Below are positions 45,487 through 55,947 of a stretch of 55,947 bases of DNA, in pieces; within the stretch, counting starts at the first letter, position 1; the number at the start of each line of letters is the position of its first letter. Made by a program: the position numbers and the translations under genes. The notes beneath the pieces are model-generated. The model had not been told where the DNA came from, did not search any database, and saw only the letters and a list, made by a program, of their open reading frames with translations. Source of the stretch: Sergeia podlipaevii (lineage: Eukaryota > Euglenozoa > Kinetoplastea > Trypanosomatida > Trypanosomatidae); the NCBI GenBank assembly GCA_030849805.1, contig JASANZ010002154.1, forward strand, positions 1 through 55,947, read 5' to 3'.

Positions 45487-48411
45487 TTTTACGTTCCTGT
45501 ATATATTTCGTCCTTGACTTCAGTTGCTTTGTTTTTTAGCAATTGCCCTTTCTCTCGTTACAAACTGACAGTAGTGCTTTTACGTGTACCTTTAGAGTTT
45601 TTCAACTCTAGAGGGAAGCTGATGGGGAAAGCTTTTTAAAAATCTCCCCAGTGAGGCAGTCATGTGCTGATATATTAAAAGGAATGAAAGGGAGAGAGAG
45701 GAGGAGGGGCGGGAGACAAATAGCGGTGAGGGAAGTTGCTTGATCCTTTGCTTGGGAGGGGGAGGGGTGAGTCTGTGTGCGCGTTGCTTTGTTACTTGCC
45801 CCCCCCTTACCCCTTCTCCCTCTTTCATACTACGACTGAAGAAAAATTACCACTATATCATTTTTTGGAAAAAAAAAGAGATAGAGAAAAAGGTGGACAC
45901 TCAAAGGAATGTTGATTTTCTGTTTTATATCCAAAAGAAAAAAGGGAGTAGAGGAAAAAGGACGTGCAGGTTAATCGAGCTTCCATGTTAATGTATTGGT
46001 GTCGGCTCTGTCCCACACATCAGGAACTTCGTTCCCATGGAAGATGTGAATAGATTTCTGGACGACTGCTCTCCGTGTCCGGGGAGGAGGGAGGGGGAGG
46101 GGATGTCTACCCTTACTCAATGGAGACCGTGAGCTTTTAAGGGACTCACGTGCAAAAGAATCAGTAATTGTTATCTTCTTTTTTTTTTTGCTTCGAACTT
46201 TTTTTTTGTGTTTTTTTTTTTTTTTTTTGATGGTGCCTTCAGCGGCGGGTAAACGAACGTTCAAAAATAGGACCTATTAGCAATAAAGTTACTAGGTTGA
46301 TGATATTCTTATCATTGTGTAGTGTGGTAGGCACAAGAGAAGAGGGGAGGGGGGTAGGAGATTTTATTAATTTCACAGGTTGACATATATATGATAATGA
46401 TTTATATACATAGTTGGTATTACGATGACCATTTTAACGGTCCCCCAACTTCTCTCTCTTTTTTGTTCTCTTTACCGCAACACCCAAGCAGTAACTCACT
46501 TCGTATCGTATCTCGACACCGCTACAACCAGTTTTGGTGATGTTTGACCATGTGTTTGTGTGTGTGTGTGTATTCAGTGGTTGTGTAGTTTTCACAACTT
46601 TATCGGCACACTGACACGCATACATATATATATATGTGTGTACATACCATTTTTTGCCCTACACAGTATATTGCGAAGAAGAATGCAGAAGGTCAGTACT
46701 AAATACATTGAGGGGTGTACTCACTAGCACAGAGATACTGAGTAACACATAGTTTATGGTCTTATATATATGCTACAAGGCAAGCTCATTTTTTTTTGTG
46801 TGTGTGCATGCCTTTTTTCAGTAGCCAAGGCCAGGGAAGCGGGATAGCATACTTTCTTAATTTCTTTTTCTCTCTCTGTATTTGTGTTTCATTTTATTTA
46901 TAAACTGCTACCTTCTCCTTGCTCCTTTTTTTATTTTTGTTTTCTATTTTCCTGGAATGTATTCGTTTTCTTTTTTCTTTCCTATTTTTTTTTTTACGTG
47001 CTTTATAACGTCTTTTATGCTTGTTTTTTTTTTTTTTTGCGAGCACAGATACGATGTTTGTATTCTCCCCCACAGCGCTGCTTTTTTTAAAGCTTTTTTT
47101 TTCTCTAGCTGTGTACAGGAAAATGTTATTGCTTTCTTCTTTACTCACGATTTTACGTTCGGGAATGTCATGGAGCTGTCGGAAGTACGAAAAGAGAGAG
47201 AGAGAGACAGAGAGGGATGAAAGTGAAGTTTTTTTTTTAAAAAAAAAAAATACTAAATATTATGCGAGTTTTTTCTCTTTAGTAGCAGAAATAGGTTTGC
47301 CATAGAGGGGGGAGTTCCTCACACAGATCTAACCTACGTGGTACTTTCGCCTTGATCTATACTTTTTGCATTTTTCTCCGATCCTTACGAGGGTATGTTT
47401 TACATGCTCAAGTATACTGTTCTCTCTCTCTTCTTTTTTTTTTTTGACGTCCTAGAGAGGTGCTTTAAAAGGAATATTTACATAATTACCCACGTAGCCT
47501 TAGGATTTTCTTCATTTTCTCACTTTTTGCTGTTATATATATTTTCTCTTAGATATACACGCATACACAGCTGTTTTTGGCTGTATATATATAAAGCATT
47601 TATTGAGGTACACTTTATCCTCTCATCTTTCTTTCATTTTGTGCCACAGTTGTATAGGCATAAAGGCTAGTAAACTCTCTTTTTTATTATTGCATTTGCA
47701 CCACCCTTCTTGCGCGCTATTACAGAAGAAAGGGGGTCATAAGTTGGTAATACTATAAATTTTGAAAAGGGATATAGTGCTATTGCTAATCTTCTCTTCC
47801 CTCACTCATCCTTGTTTTCCCTGCCTTTTTTTTTTTTGAAGTTGTCTATCAATTTTTTTTTTTTAAAGGACAGTGCAGAACTGGGAAAAGCAAAGTAAGC
47901 ACACGTACACTCACACAAGAGAAACGACGAACAAAAAAGAAGAACAATTATCAAGTCGCTCATTGCTGGAACCACAATATCAATAGAGGAGTAGAGACAG
48001 AGATTGATACGTTTGAATGCGATTTGTTTTTGGTCATCGTCGTTATAGACTGTAGTTAAACAAAGTACTGCTATATTTTTTTCCATTTATACGAGTATCT
48101 GCGAGCACATACAGATTAGTTGTATTTTCTTTTTCTACTGTTGTCCTCACGATTCCTTTTTTTTTTTTTTAGAACTGTTCATCCATCCAGTTGCAGCTCT
48201 CTCTCTCTCTTTGCGGTATCTTTATTGATCACCTTGTGCCTCCCGTGTGAGTGTGTGCGCGCGCTTGTGGAGAAGATTTATAGTAGCGTATATATAATCG
48301 TTCTCAACAAAGATAAAAGCCGAGAAGGGAAGGGGGATTTAACGCGGACCGAAAGCGAGCGGAGAAAGAAGAAGAAGAAGACACATTATACGATCGTTAC
48401 TTGTACAGATT

Positions 48412-48447
<36 letters not shown>
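48412..48447. repeat. (TTG)n trinucleotide repeat
   Basis: About twelve TTG units without interruption lie in the gene-free region. Confidence 0.9.
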
Positions 48448-48448
<1 letters not shown>

Positions 48449-49864
48449 CTGAGAGAACAGACAGACAGTCACTAGCGTCACTGCTCTATTTTTTTCTGAT
48501 TTTTCATTGGTCCTCCTACGTTCATTTTCTATATACCAGAACGAGGAATAATTATTATAATAGTATTTTAATAATAACAAAAAAAAACGGACAAGTAACC
48601 AGATTGTCAAGAACTATCAAAGGGGGAAAGAATTGATAAAGTATACAATAGTGTCATCTCATTACTGTATTCTATCTCTATCTATCTATAACATAATCAT
48701 TTTTGTTCCCTTCTTTTTTTTTTTCAGGACAAAATTTTATAAAGTGTGCTTACATATTTTTGTGTGTGTGAGGTGTGATAATTGCTAACTTTCAGAGTTC
48801 TTTTTCTCCTCACTCCTTTACATGTGAAAAATAAAACATATTGTACTTTCCTACTCTCACGTGATACTTTTGTTAATTATTATCAATTCTGCTGTTTTGT
48901 TTGTTTCATTTCAGCAATCTTATTTTATTATTTTTTTGATTATATATATATTATTTTATTTTCATAAACGCTTTTTGTTTTAAAAAAAGTTCAGTAGTAT
49001 CAGCGGTGACACCTCAAAGAAAGGACAGAGATAAAATACACTTTGGTTACATTTCTTTTTTCATTTCTTTTCTGACTTTAAAGTTTACGTCGCTAAGTTC
49101 ACAGTACACGCTGCTGCTTGATCATCAAGTGCGGATTCCTGTATTCAGCTGTTTTTCTTTTATATCTTGGTACCTTAACTGGAAGTAAAAGTAAGAAGAA
49201 AGTTTTTGGTTGTTGTTTGTTCATCTGTTTGGTTTGTGATTACGTGTGTGTGTGTGTATTTGTGTTTGTGTTTCTTTTTTAACCCTTTTCTGTCTCAGAT
49301 CCTCCCCTCGTTTTCTTCTTTGAAAGAGGAAGCAAAGAAAGGTGCACAACAACAATATCGAAGAAGATATATCGGCACTTAAGTCATTCTGGGGAGTACA
49401 ACATTTCCCAGTACTTTTCTATTGTACAGCCAACAAGAATATATATATATATTGTAGCGAGAGTGTTAGGTGTTACTCGTACTCATATACATTTTTTTTT
49501 TCCTTTTCTGTGTGCGGGTGTGCCATTCAAGAAAAAGATCATTTTAGGTGTTTTTTTTTTGCAATATAAAAAGGGTGGAACAATCTTGTTATCTTTCTGA
49601 GTTGCTTTCATAAGCAGGTTAACTGATCCTTTGCTTGCTATCACACAGCAAGGAGACAGTACTCTTTCTAGGTTCTATTCCATAACGTCAGCGACATTTA
49701 TTTAATTATCATTGTCATCTGTATTTGATCCACCTTTCTTATATTATTTTACTTATCTATCATCATTTCCTTACTGAAGACTTTTAAAAAACGCCTATAT
49801 AGTGTTTTAAAAATAGAGATTGGTATATATATATATACTTGCGCGCCTCATTTCTGATCTTTTC

Positions 49865-49891
49865 GTGTGTGTGTGTGTGTGTGTGTGCGTG
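49865..49891. repeat. (GT)n dinucleotide repeat
   Basis: About eleven GT units followed by an imperfect end. It is one of several (GT)n runs in this spacer. Confidence 0.9.
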
Positions 49892-51753
49892 TGACTCTAC
49901 CATTCCACGGGCAAAACAACTAGGAGAGTGCTTTTCGAATTAGATCACGCCTTTTATTTATTTTCCATTTTTTCCATCTTTTGTTTTTTGACCCAAGGGG
50001 CGTACTCTTTTTCTTTTTTTGTTATCTGGGGTGTATACGTACGCGCGTGTTTCTTCCTCCTGTTGTTGATATAGCTGTTGTACATACGATTCAACGCATA
50101 TCTTCATTTTTGATATATATATATATATAAGTGCTGCCCTGAGAACATCTTCTAAGCATTGTACTTTCTCTTTTGTTTGTATCATCCCTTTTCACATCAT
50201 CTTTTTTTTTTTCTGTGGAGCGTCAGCACCTTTTGGTAACACTAGTGGTTTAAGTAACGTGTATCCGCAACAACGTATCTGTTGCTTTTTTTTTTCTTTT
50301 GCATACTCATTCGTCACTTATACACTGTGACTTCCATTCTTTTTGTTGCGAGGTATATAGCTAAGATTTGACGCAAATACGCCCGCAAGCTTTTGTATTG
50401 AAAAATAGGGTGCTTTTTTTTTTTTTTTAAACGGTGCACAACTAGATTTTCTTAACGTTCTCTTAAAAATTGAGAGCAAGGAGAATAACTTTTTTTAAAT
50501 AAGTTACTTGTCGTCATAAAGAAACCATCTCGATCTACGAGAGTATCTGTACCGTACAAACCTTTAAGGAAGCGCTTCTCTTTTTTGTGCCTACGTACAT
50601 ACACACACAAGGTAAGAAAGTAGTTTTGCAATTTTTTTTTTGTAGCATACTCGTAATTCGTTTTTCTTTTGTGTGTGTGCGTGTCTGTGTCTGTGTGCGT
50701 GTGCGTGCACGCATATAAAAAATTACACATACTTGGGCGGTTTTCGAAGCTTTAGTTGTTTCTACTTATTTTTCCTCCACCTTCCTACCCTATCTCCAAA
50801 ATAATAGTATTTGCGTCTCTCCATACTAATCTTCTTTTTAAGGCGTGAAAGGTGGAAGATAGTTTCCTGCGTTTCTGTTGCGCATATATATATATATATA
50901 CTAGCGATTTCGTGTATTTCTTCGGCATACTCTGGTTGGCGTACTAAATTTTATTTTCATTTTCAATATTTTTTTCATTTTTTATCTTTAGGAGATCAGG
51001 TTCTCGTTTTAAAAAAGAATTTTACAACAACAACAAGTATTTTCATCTGCAACAAAGAAGCTTTTTTTTTTTGCTTAATACTCCGTTTGTGTGTATTCAG
51101 TTAAGTGCGTAAAAAATTGTCAGTAATTTTTTTCACTCAATAGTTTGCTGTTCTTACTTTTATTTGTGTTTCTTTTCTTTTTTTTTTTCCAATTATCTTT
51201 CTCTTTTTTTTTTTTCTTGAAAAGCAAAGTTTTTTTTTTCTTTTTTTTTTCTTTTTTTTTATCTACACTAATTTTTTAAAAAATCACCTGCTGTCACCTG
51301 TGCGACAGTCTTCTATAACTTTGGTGGTGCCTGTCGTGTGATTGCAGCTTTTTTTTCTATTGTTTACGTTCGTGTGCGTGTGGGTGTGTTCGTGCGCTGT
51401 TGTCTTATCTTTTTTTTTTTTTTTACCTTTGACGTTACTGCTTCTCTTTTGTTTCCGCATACGCATTAGCAATCTCTCTTTTGGTGGTGAGTGTGGGTGT
51501 ACTTTTAGACTTCGCAACCGCTCTCTCTCTCCTTCCGGGTCTCCTTTTTTTTCTTTCTTTTTTTCTTTTTTTGCAAGAGGAGAATATTGTGCAAGAGAGA
51601 GAGAGAGAGAGGGAAAGATATCACTTTCTTTCTTTTGTTTTTTTGTTTTTTATTCAAAAAAAAAAAAAAGCAAAGAATATTTTCTTTTGGTGATTGTTTA
51701 TTTTTGTGCACACACACACACACTCACAAAGAAAACAGCAACACCAACAGAGA

Positions 51754-54156
51754 ATGAGTTCCAACCGTGCGATTGGCTCTGGAGACTCTTCACTACCACA
51801 AGCACGACGTGAAGCAAACGTAGATACAGATAATAGCGTCACACTAGTTCACGATAACACCGCACTTGGTGCAAACAGCGCACAGACGACTAGCAGTACT
51901 TTAAGAAGCAAAGCAGATACTACTCACAAAGGTACTGTGGTAGGCGGCACCAAGAGTGCGCCGCCACACTTAGAGAAAGGGAGAGATCCTTCTGACGATC
52001 CAGACGTGGATGATGATGATGACGGCAAAAATGCGACTGACACAATTTTGGCGTGTGATGGGGTAGATATTGCTGATGTTCATGATGACCTTGGTGAGGA
52101 CGGTGTCAGTCAGAGAGTTGCGAGAGAAGAAGAGTATTCAGTGACAAGAGCACGGCACTCACCACCACCACCACCGCCGAGCTACGTACCACCCACAGAC
52201 GTCATTTATCCCGTTGAGATAGAGCAGTGCGAGGCAATCGATAAGAAGAAGGTGAAGACGGTGTTGTGCCATAACTTTATGCGCGGCAAGCGGTGCCGCT
52301 ATGGCACTCACTGCGCGTTTGCCCACGGCGTGGAGGAACTACGTGCACTTTTGCCAGAGACGATCCAGAGGAAAAGTGAAAACATTAAAGCACAACAGCA
52401 GGTGAAGGAAGAGCGCATTCGACAACAACAACAACAACAGCAACAACAGCAGGAGCAACAGCAGCTTTTATTACTGCAGAGCAGCGGCATAGCGACTTTC
52501 AGCGCTCGTTCTCAGAGTGTCGGCACTGCCGGTAGTCCTGCACTTCCACCACCTCCCAGTTATAGGGAAGTGCTAAGAGAGTCTGCAAGCACGGGGACGG
52601 CGGCAGCGTCAACGGCTAATGCGGCTGTAGCAACACCAGCGCCAGAGACGGAATCGACAGCCGCTTCAGCAGCCAAACGAAATTCACAGTCACGTTTGTC
52701 TAGCAAGTCTCGCTCAAGGATTTGCTCTCAAACGTTGACGTCCACCAGCCTTCTATCAAGTGTGCACCTTCCCAACGTACAGAAGATAAATGAACCCTAT
52801 CAACAATCGCAGCCGCAGCCACCACAAACTTCACGACAGTCGAGTAACAGCTATCCATCACCATACCCTAGCTTACCAATGTATATGGCAGCGACGGCTT
52901 CTTCGCAGCAGCAGCGGACAGTCTGTCCTCCGAGTGCTCAGTCGACTGAGCAACGATCTCAGAGGCGGCGCCATGGCGGGAGGCTGGGTTCGTCGGGGGA
53001 AAGCACGATCTTCTCAACTTCCGTCGTTGCACCTGGTGAGAATTCACGGCTCATTATGAGCAACATGAACACTACCTCTTCCGATGTATGGGTTAACCTC
53101 AAATACGCTGCCGCTCCTCCGCAAAGTTTTCCCCCGCCACCTACTCCTCCTTCTTCTTCTTCCGCGTTTGATACGGGGCCACGGGAGAGCGACTTCAACA
53201 GCGCAAGTTACAGCGCGTTTAATAATTTTCTGCTTCCGTCTTACAACCAAGGGGCCCCAGAGGTGGGAACGACTGCGCCGCCAACCGCGCAACGCCAGAT
53301 GGCTCAGCCTGTTGCTCTTCAGCAAGCGTGGAGCTCTCCGTTAGGGCCAGAGTCGCCAAGCAACGTTAGTATGAACGTTCCATACAATACACAGCAACAA
53401 CAGCAACGGCAAGCACAATGGCCCTCTCAGCCTCAGCCTCAGCCTCAGCCTTCAGCATCACACAAACAGTGGAACTCCCAGCAGCAAGGTCAGTGGCCTT
53501 CTTCACAGCAACAGCCGCCCCCTCAGCAGCAGCAGCAGCAACAACAGCCACAGCTACAGTCACAGCCGCCGACGATGCAGTACTCCACTCCACAGCAGGC
53601 ACAACAGCAGCAATACCAGTACCAACGGCAACCACAACTACAGCTGTCGCAGCAACAGCAATACCACCGGTTTGATTCTCCTACTTCCCAACCTACACAG
53701 TACCCACAGCAACAGCAACAGCAACAGTATCAATGGCCAGCTCAGCAGCAGCAGCAAATGTTTCAACGGCAACCACAGCAGCAGCAACAAGCGTCAATCA
53801 TGCAGTATTCTCCAACTCAGCAACAGAGCACCACATTACCATCATCCCAGCAGCAGGAACAGCAGCAATTTCAAGCACCCTCATCACTCTACACAGCCTC
53901 GCAGAAGCTACAACAGTGGCATTGCTCTCAGGGTGGGGGCCCCGGCATGGGACCATCTGCTGCCATGCAGAGTACCTCGCAGTCTCAGCCTCAACTTCAG
54001 CAGCAGCAGCAACAATCACAGCGACAGGTAGCCTTCCCCCAATACACAGGGAGACTTCAAAGCGGTTTACCTTATGGAGCATCTGGAGGAGGGAACCCGA
54101 CAGGGACCCACGTGGAGCATAAAATCAGTGGCAGTGGACCAACGCGGTACATTTAG
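51754..54156 (+). CDS. CCCH zinc-finger protein C with long Gln-rich tail
   Basis: The first ATG (51754) gives 800 aa. The N-terminal 130 residues are acidic and disordered (DDPDVDDDDDGKN). A PPPPPPSY motif precedes a single CCCH finger (Cys172, Cys181, Cys187, His191; x8-x5-x3 spacing) introduced by AIDKKKVKTVLC, the same lead-in as in A and B. A second LPPPPSY follows at about 265. The finger and PPxY ligands make it a member of the same ZFP-like family, hugely extended. Residues 215-245 and roughly 545-780 are extremely rich in Gln with Pro, Ser and Tyr, a prion-like low-complexity region often linked to RNA granules. Expected role: mRNA-binding regulator. The RYRHDPYS box of A and B is absent. 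Confidence 0.85.
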   Translation: MSSNRAIGSGDSSLPQARREANVDTDNSVTLVHDNTALGANSAQTTSSTLRSKADTTHKGTVVGGTKSAPPHLEKGRDPSDDPDVDDDDDGKNATDTILACDGVDIADVHDDLGEDGVSQRVAREEEYSVTRARHSPPPPPPSYVPPTDVIYPVEIEQCEAIDKKKVKTVLCHNFMRGKRCRYGTHCAFAHGVEELRALLPETIQRKSENIKAQQQVKEERIRQQQQQQQQQQEQQQLLLLQSSGIATFSARSQSVGTAGSPALPPPPSYREVLRESASTGTAAASTANAAVATPAPETESTAASAAKRNSQSRLSSKSRSRICSQTLTSTSLLSSVHLPNVQKINEPYQQSQPQPPQTSRQSSNSYPSPYPSLPMYMAATASSQQQRTVCPPSAQSTEQRSQRRRHGGRLGSSGESTIFSTSVVAPGENSRLIMSNMNTTSSDVWVNLKYAAAPPQSFPPPPTPPSSSSAFDTGPRESDFNSASYSAFNNFLLPSYNQGAPEVGTTAPPTAQRQMAQPVALQQAWSSPLGPESPSNVSMNVPYNTQQQQQRQAQWPSQPQPQPQPSASHKQWNSQQQGQWPSSQQQPPPQQQQQQQQPQLQSQPPTMQYSTPQQAQQQQYQYQRQPQLQLSQQQQYHRFDSPTSQPTQYPQQQQQQQYQWPAQQQQQMFQRQPQQQQQASIMQYSPTQQQSTTLPSSQQQEQQQFQAPSSLYTASQKLQQWHCSQGGGPGMGPSAAMQSTSQSQPQLQQQQQQSQRQVAFPQYTGRLQSGLPYGASGGGNPTGTHVEHKISGSGPTRYI
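52422..52466 (+). repeat. CAA/CAG repeat coding for poly-Gln
   Basis: A mixed CAA and CAG run encodes about ten Gln in a row, then EQQQ, directly after the CCCH finger region. Mixed codons indicate a tract kept at protein level rather than a pure slippage repeat. Confidence 0.85.
53391..54030 (+). repeat. Long imperfect Gln-rich repeat region
   Basis: CAG and CAA codons dominate, interspersed with Pro, Ser, Tyr and Trp. Several sub-repeats such as QPQPQPQP and YQYQRQPQ can be seen. Confidence 0.85.
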
Positions 54157-54835
54157 GAGAGACTAAAGCGCAAGAAAACGAAAATAGAAGCTTTTTAAAA
54201 ATTAAATATTTGGAGATGGATGGATGTGTAAGGAAGAGCGATTCTTTTTTCCTTTTTCGGTTGGATATGGAAGAGGCAGGAGGGGTACTGAGAGTCGTTC
54301 CACTATTGTGATTTCTCTATTCGTTGTGGTTCTCTCTCTTTCTGTGCCTTGTTCTGTGTGTACGTTTTCATCGATTGTACACACTACGTTTTCTCTAAAA
54401 AACAATTTGCAGCTTGACATGTGCCACTCTTGTGAGCAACAACGAAAGCGCAGAAAAGTACAATCTTAATGAGGAGAACGCACCTCAAAAAAAAGTTGTG
54501 GTACTATCAGCACAACTAGTTTTTTTTTTTTTGTGTGTGTGTGTGTCATTATCCTCGTGCCTCCTATATTTCTTACTTTCTTCCTCCCTCCTCTTCTTTT
54601 CGTTTAACGCACTTCTCAAGCTGCTACGTGTGCTGTGGAATCCACTTTCCTCTTCTCTCGACTTTGTTTTCTTGTAAATCTCCGGCAAGGACACATGTAG
54701 CAATTGCTATCATTTATTTCATTGCCAACTTCCATGTGCTTTTTTTTGTTTGTTTGTTTGTTTTTGTAAATTTATTTTATTTTGTTTTCCTTACAAAGGT
54801 CTAATGAATGTACAAACGTGATTTGCTAGCACTAT

Positions 54836-54937
54836 CAATAATAATAATAATAATTTGTAATAGCAAGTAAACTTATTGCAAAATATGGTAAACTCTAATA
54901 ATAATAATAATAATAATAAGAGTAATAATAATAATAA
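54836..54937. repeat. (AAT)n trinucleotide repeats
   Basis: Three blocks of AAT units (54836-54855, 54896-54919, 54923-54936) lie within about 100 bases. Confidence 0.9.
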
Positions 54938-55921
54938 CGAATCGAATCATGTGTTATGTACACGGCGTCGCCAGTTCCTGCCTTTTTTATTTGTTTTATT
55001 TTCTATGCACAGTAACGAAGGTCAAAAGCTTTTTTTTTCCTTTTCTTTGAAAAAAAAAATTAGAACGGGTAATATAACATTACATTTGTATGTGTTGCGT
55101 ATGTGTGTATGTGTGTATATGCCGGCTGGAGAACGTTGTATGGCTAAGCAAATCCAAAGAAAAAAAAAATACTTAAAAGTCTGCTGTCTTAGTATTTGAA
55201 CCAAGATTTATCTGTAGCAAATTGTGTTGCTAAAAAGGGAGATAATTTATTTATTTATTACTACTATTAAAAGTACTGTTTGTTGTCATTTTTTTTTTTT
55301 GGTTGTTGTTGTTTTGTTGCTACCTTTTATTATTATTATTGTTTTCACTATTGTTATGTTTCTCCTTTTTCTTCACGTTTACCCACATATATACGCATTT
55401 TTTTATATCGCGTTTACCCTTTATCGCTTGTTGGTTGAGTTTTTTGCGTCCACTCATATATATATATAGGATTTTGTTTGTTTGTGGGTATTGGTGTTCG
55501 CTGTTTTCTCCTCCCCCCACCCCTTTCCTTGGAATGAACAATTTTTATTAGCGTTGTCTGACCATTATGATCTATGTTTGTCATATAGTCAAAGGAGGTT
55601 CACACACTAGAGTTGTTCTTGTTTTTTTAATTATATATAAAAAAAAACACCCCTTTCTGTCCGTTTCACTGCAACTAGTGCAATCACTACAGATTTTTTT
55701 CTTTTTTTTTGCACAGAAAGTAGGGGGAGTACGATGTTTTTCGTTTTCTATTTATGCTGTAGTTTGCTTGTTTGCTGATTTTGCTGAGCACGTGCGTACA
55801 TATACATCTATATTAAGCTTTTGTGTGAGTGTGTTCGCGCTTGTAAAACAAAGAAATACATATATGCAAAGGCTACGAAAGGGGGAAACGGCAATAAAGC
55901 AGATACACTTAAGAAAGAAAG

Positions 55922-55947
55922 ATATATATATATATATATATATATAT
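55922..55947. repeat. (TA)n at window end
   Basis: Thirteen TA-type units continue to the last base, so the window stops within a microsatellite. Confidence 0.9.

Larger units (their letters stand above)
44054..51753. other. 7.7-kb gene-free stretch between CCCH genes B and C
   Basis: I find no coding frame I can support; all open frames are translations of T tracts, (TA)n, (GT)n or (GA)n. No tRNA pattern is seen. It contains an AUUUA-like run (45127-45148), an assembly N at 45446, (GT)n at about 46556-46571 and 49865-49891, (TTG)n at 48412-48447, and dense poly-T at 51170-51265. A T-rich tract at about 51623-51653 with AG at 51669-51670 is a candidate acceptor for gene C (5' UTR about 84 nt). 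I infer a very long 3' UTR of gene B, possibly with unannotated non-coding RNA, or sequence of another kind I cannot recognise. Confidence 0.5.
54157..55947. other. 1.8-kb gene-free right end
   Basis: I see no gene. It has (TTTG)n at about 54747-54763, (AAT)n blocks at 54836-54937, overlapping ATTTA at about 55247-55259, many T runs, and a terminal (TA)n at 55922-55947. Probably the 3' UTR of CCCH gene C and the spacer beyond. Confidence 0.5.

Noticed and set aside
45004..45639. 211-codon open frame across the N
   Set aside because: It crosses the assembly N and duplicated sequence, is made of T-tract and GT-repeat translation, and has a TTG rather than ATG start.
46882..47220. 112-codon Phe-rich frame in the 7.7-kb gap
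   Set aside because: Product of poly-T tracts; apparent membrane helices are an artefact of T-rich codons.
48412..48447. Microsatellites as telomeric or CRISPR-like arrays
   Set aside because: Simple uninterrupted di- and trinucleotide repeats without spacers; no TTAGGG units.

Overview
The window looks like nuclear DNA of a trypanosomatid (kinetoplastid protist). Every convincing gene is an uninterrupted reading frame on the + strand. No gene shows an intron. The spacers are AT-rich and full of poly-T/pyrimidine tracts followed by an AG shortly before an ATG, as expected for trans-splicing of a polycistronic transcript. They also carry many (TA)n, (GA)n and (GT)n microsatellites. Coding DNA is far more GC-balanced than the spacers. 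The encoded families (small CCCH ZFP-type proteins with PPxY and RYRHDPYS motifs, TTLL, LRR/IQ, RME-8) fit this group. The long low-complexity UTR-like spacers resemble Trypanosoma more than Leishmania, but I cannot name the species.

Left part (1-20298): a SET-domain protein (469-1608); an RlmI-like PUA plus methyltransferase-fold protein with eroded motifs (2079-3413); a large unrecognised protein whose frame is broken by one in-frame TAA at 6685-6687 and continues to 7668; a RecQ-family helicase (8021-11104); a TTLL-type tubulin ligase (11593-13770); and a 1777-aa coiled-coil/LRR/IQ protein (14965-20298).

Middle part (20640-39416): a P4-type flippase ATPase (ATG at 21183) with an unusual 487-nt leader upstream that lacks ATG in all three forward frames; a REI1/ZNF622-like 60S maturation factor (26318-27448); a divergent mitochondrial-carrier-like protein (28549-29472); a 268-aa protein of unknown function (30475-31281); and a full-length RME-8/DNAJC13 endosomal co-chaperone (32115-39416).

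Right part (40060-54156): three CCCH zinc-finger genes with a shared KID-x-x-K-x-KT-x-x-C lead-in. Two are short (156 and 160 aa). The third is 800 aa with a very Gln-rich tail. They sit among exceptionally long gene-free stretches of 3.0 kb and 7.7 kb, which I read as probable long UTRs of post-transcriptional regulators. A single N at 45446, flanked by duplicated sequence, marks an unmerged assembly join.

The genes do not form one pathway, which is normal for trypanosomatid transcription units. Control is expected to lie in UTRs and splice sites. The most interesting signals are the ATG-free leader of the flippase, the lone stop codon inside the 4057-7668 frame, and the CCCH gene cluster with its huge non-coding flanks. 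I saw no tRNA, rRNA, mobile element, CRISPR array or strand-switch region.
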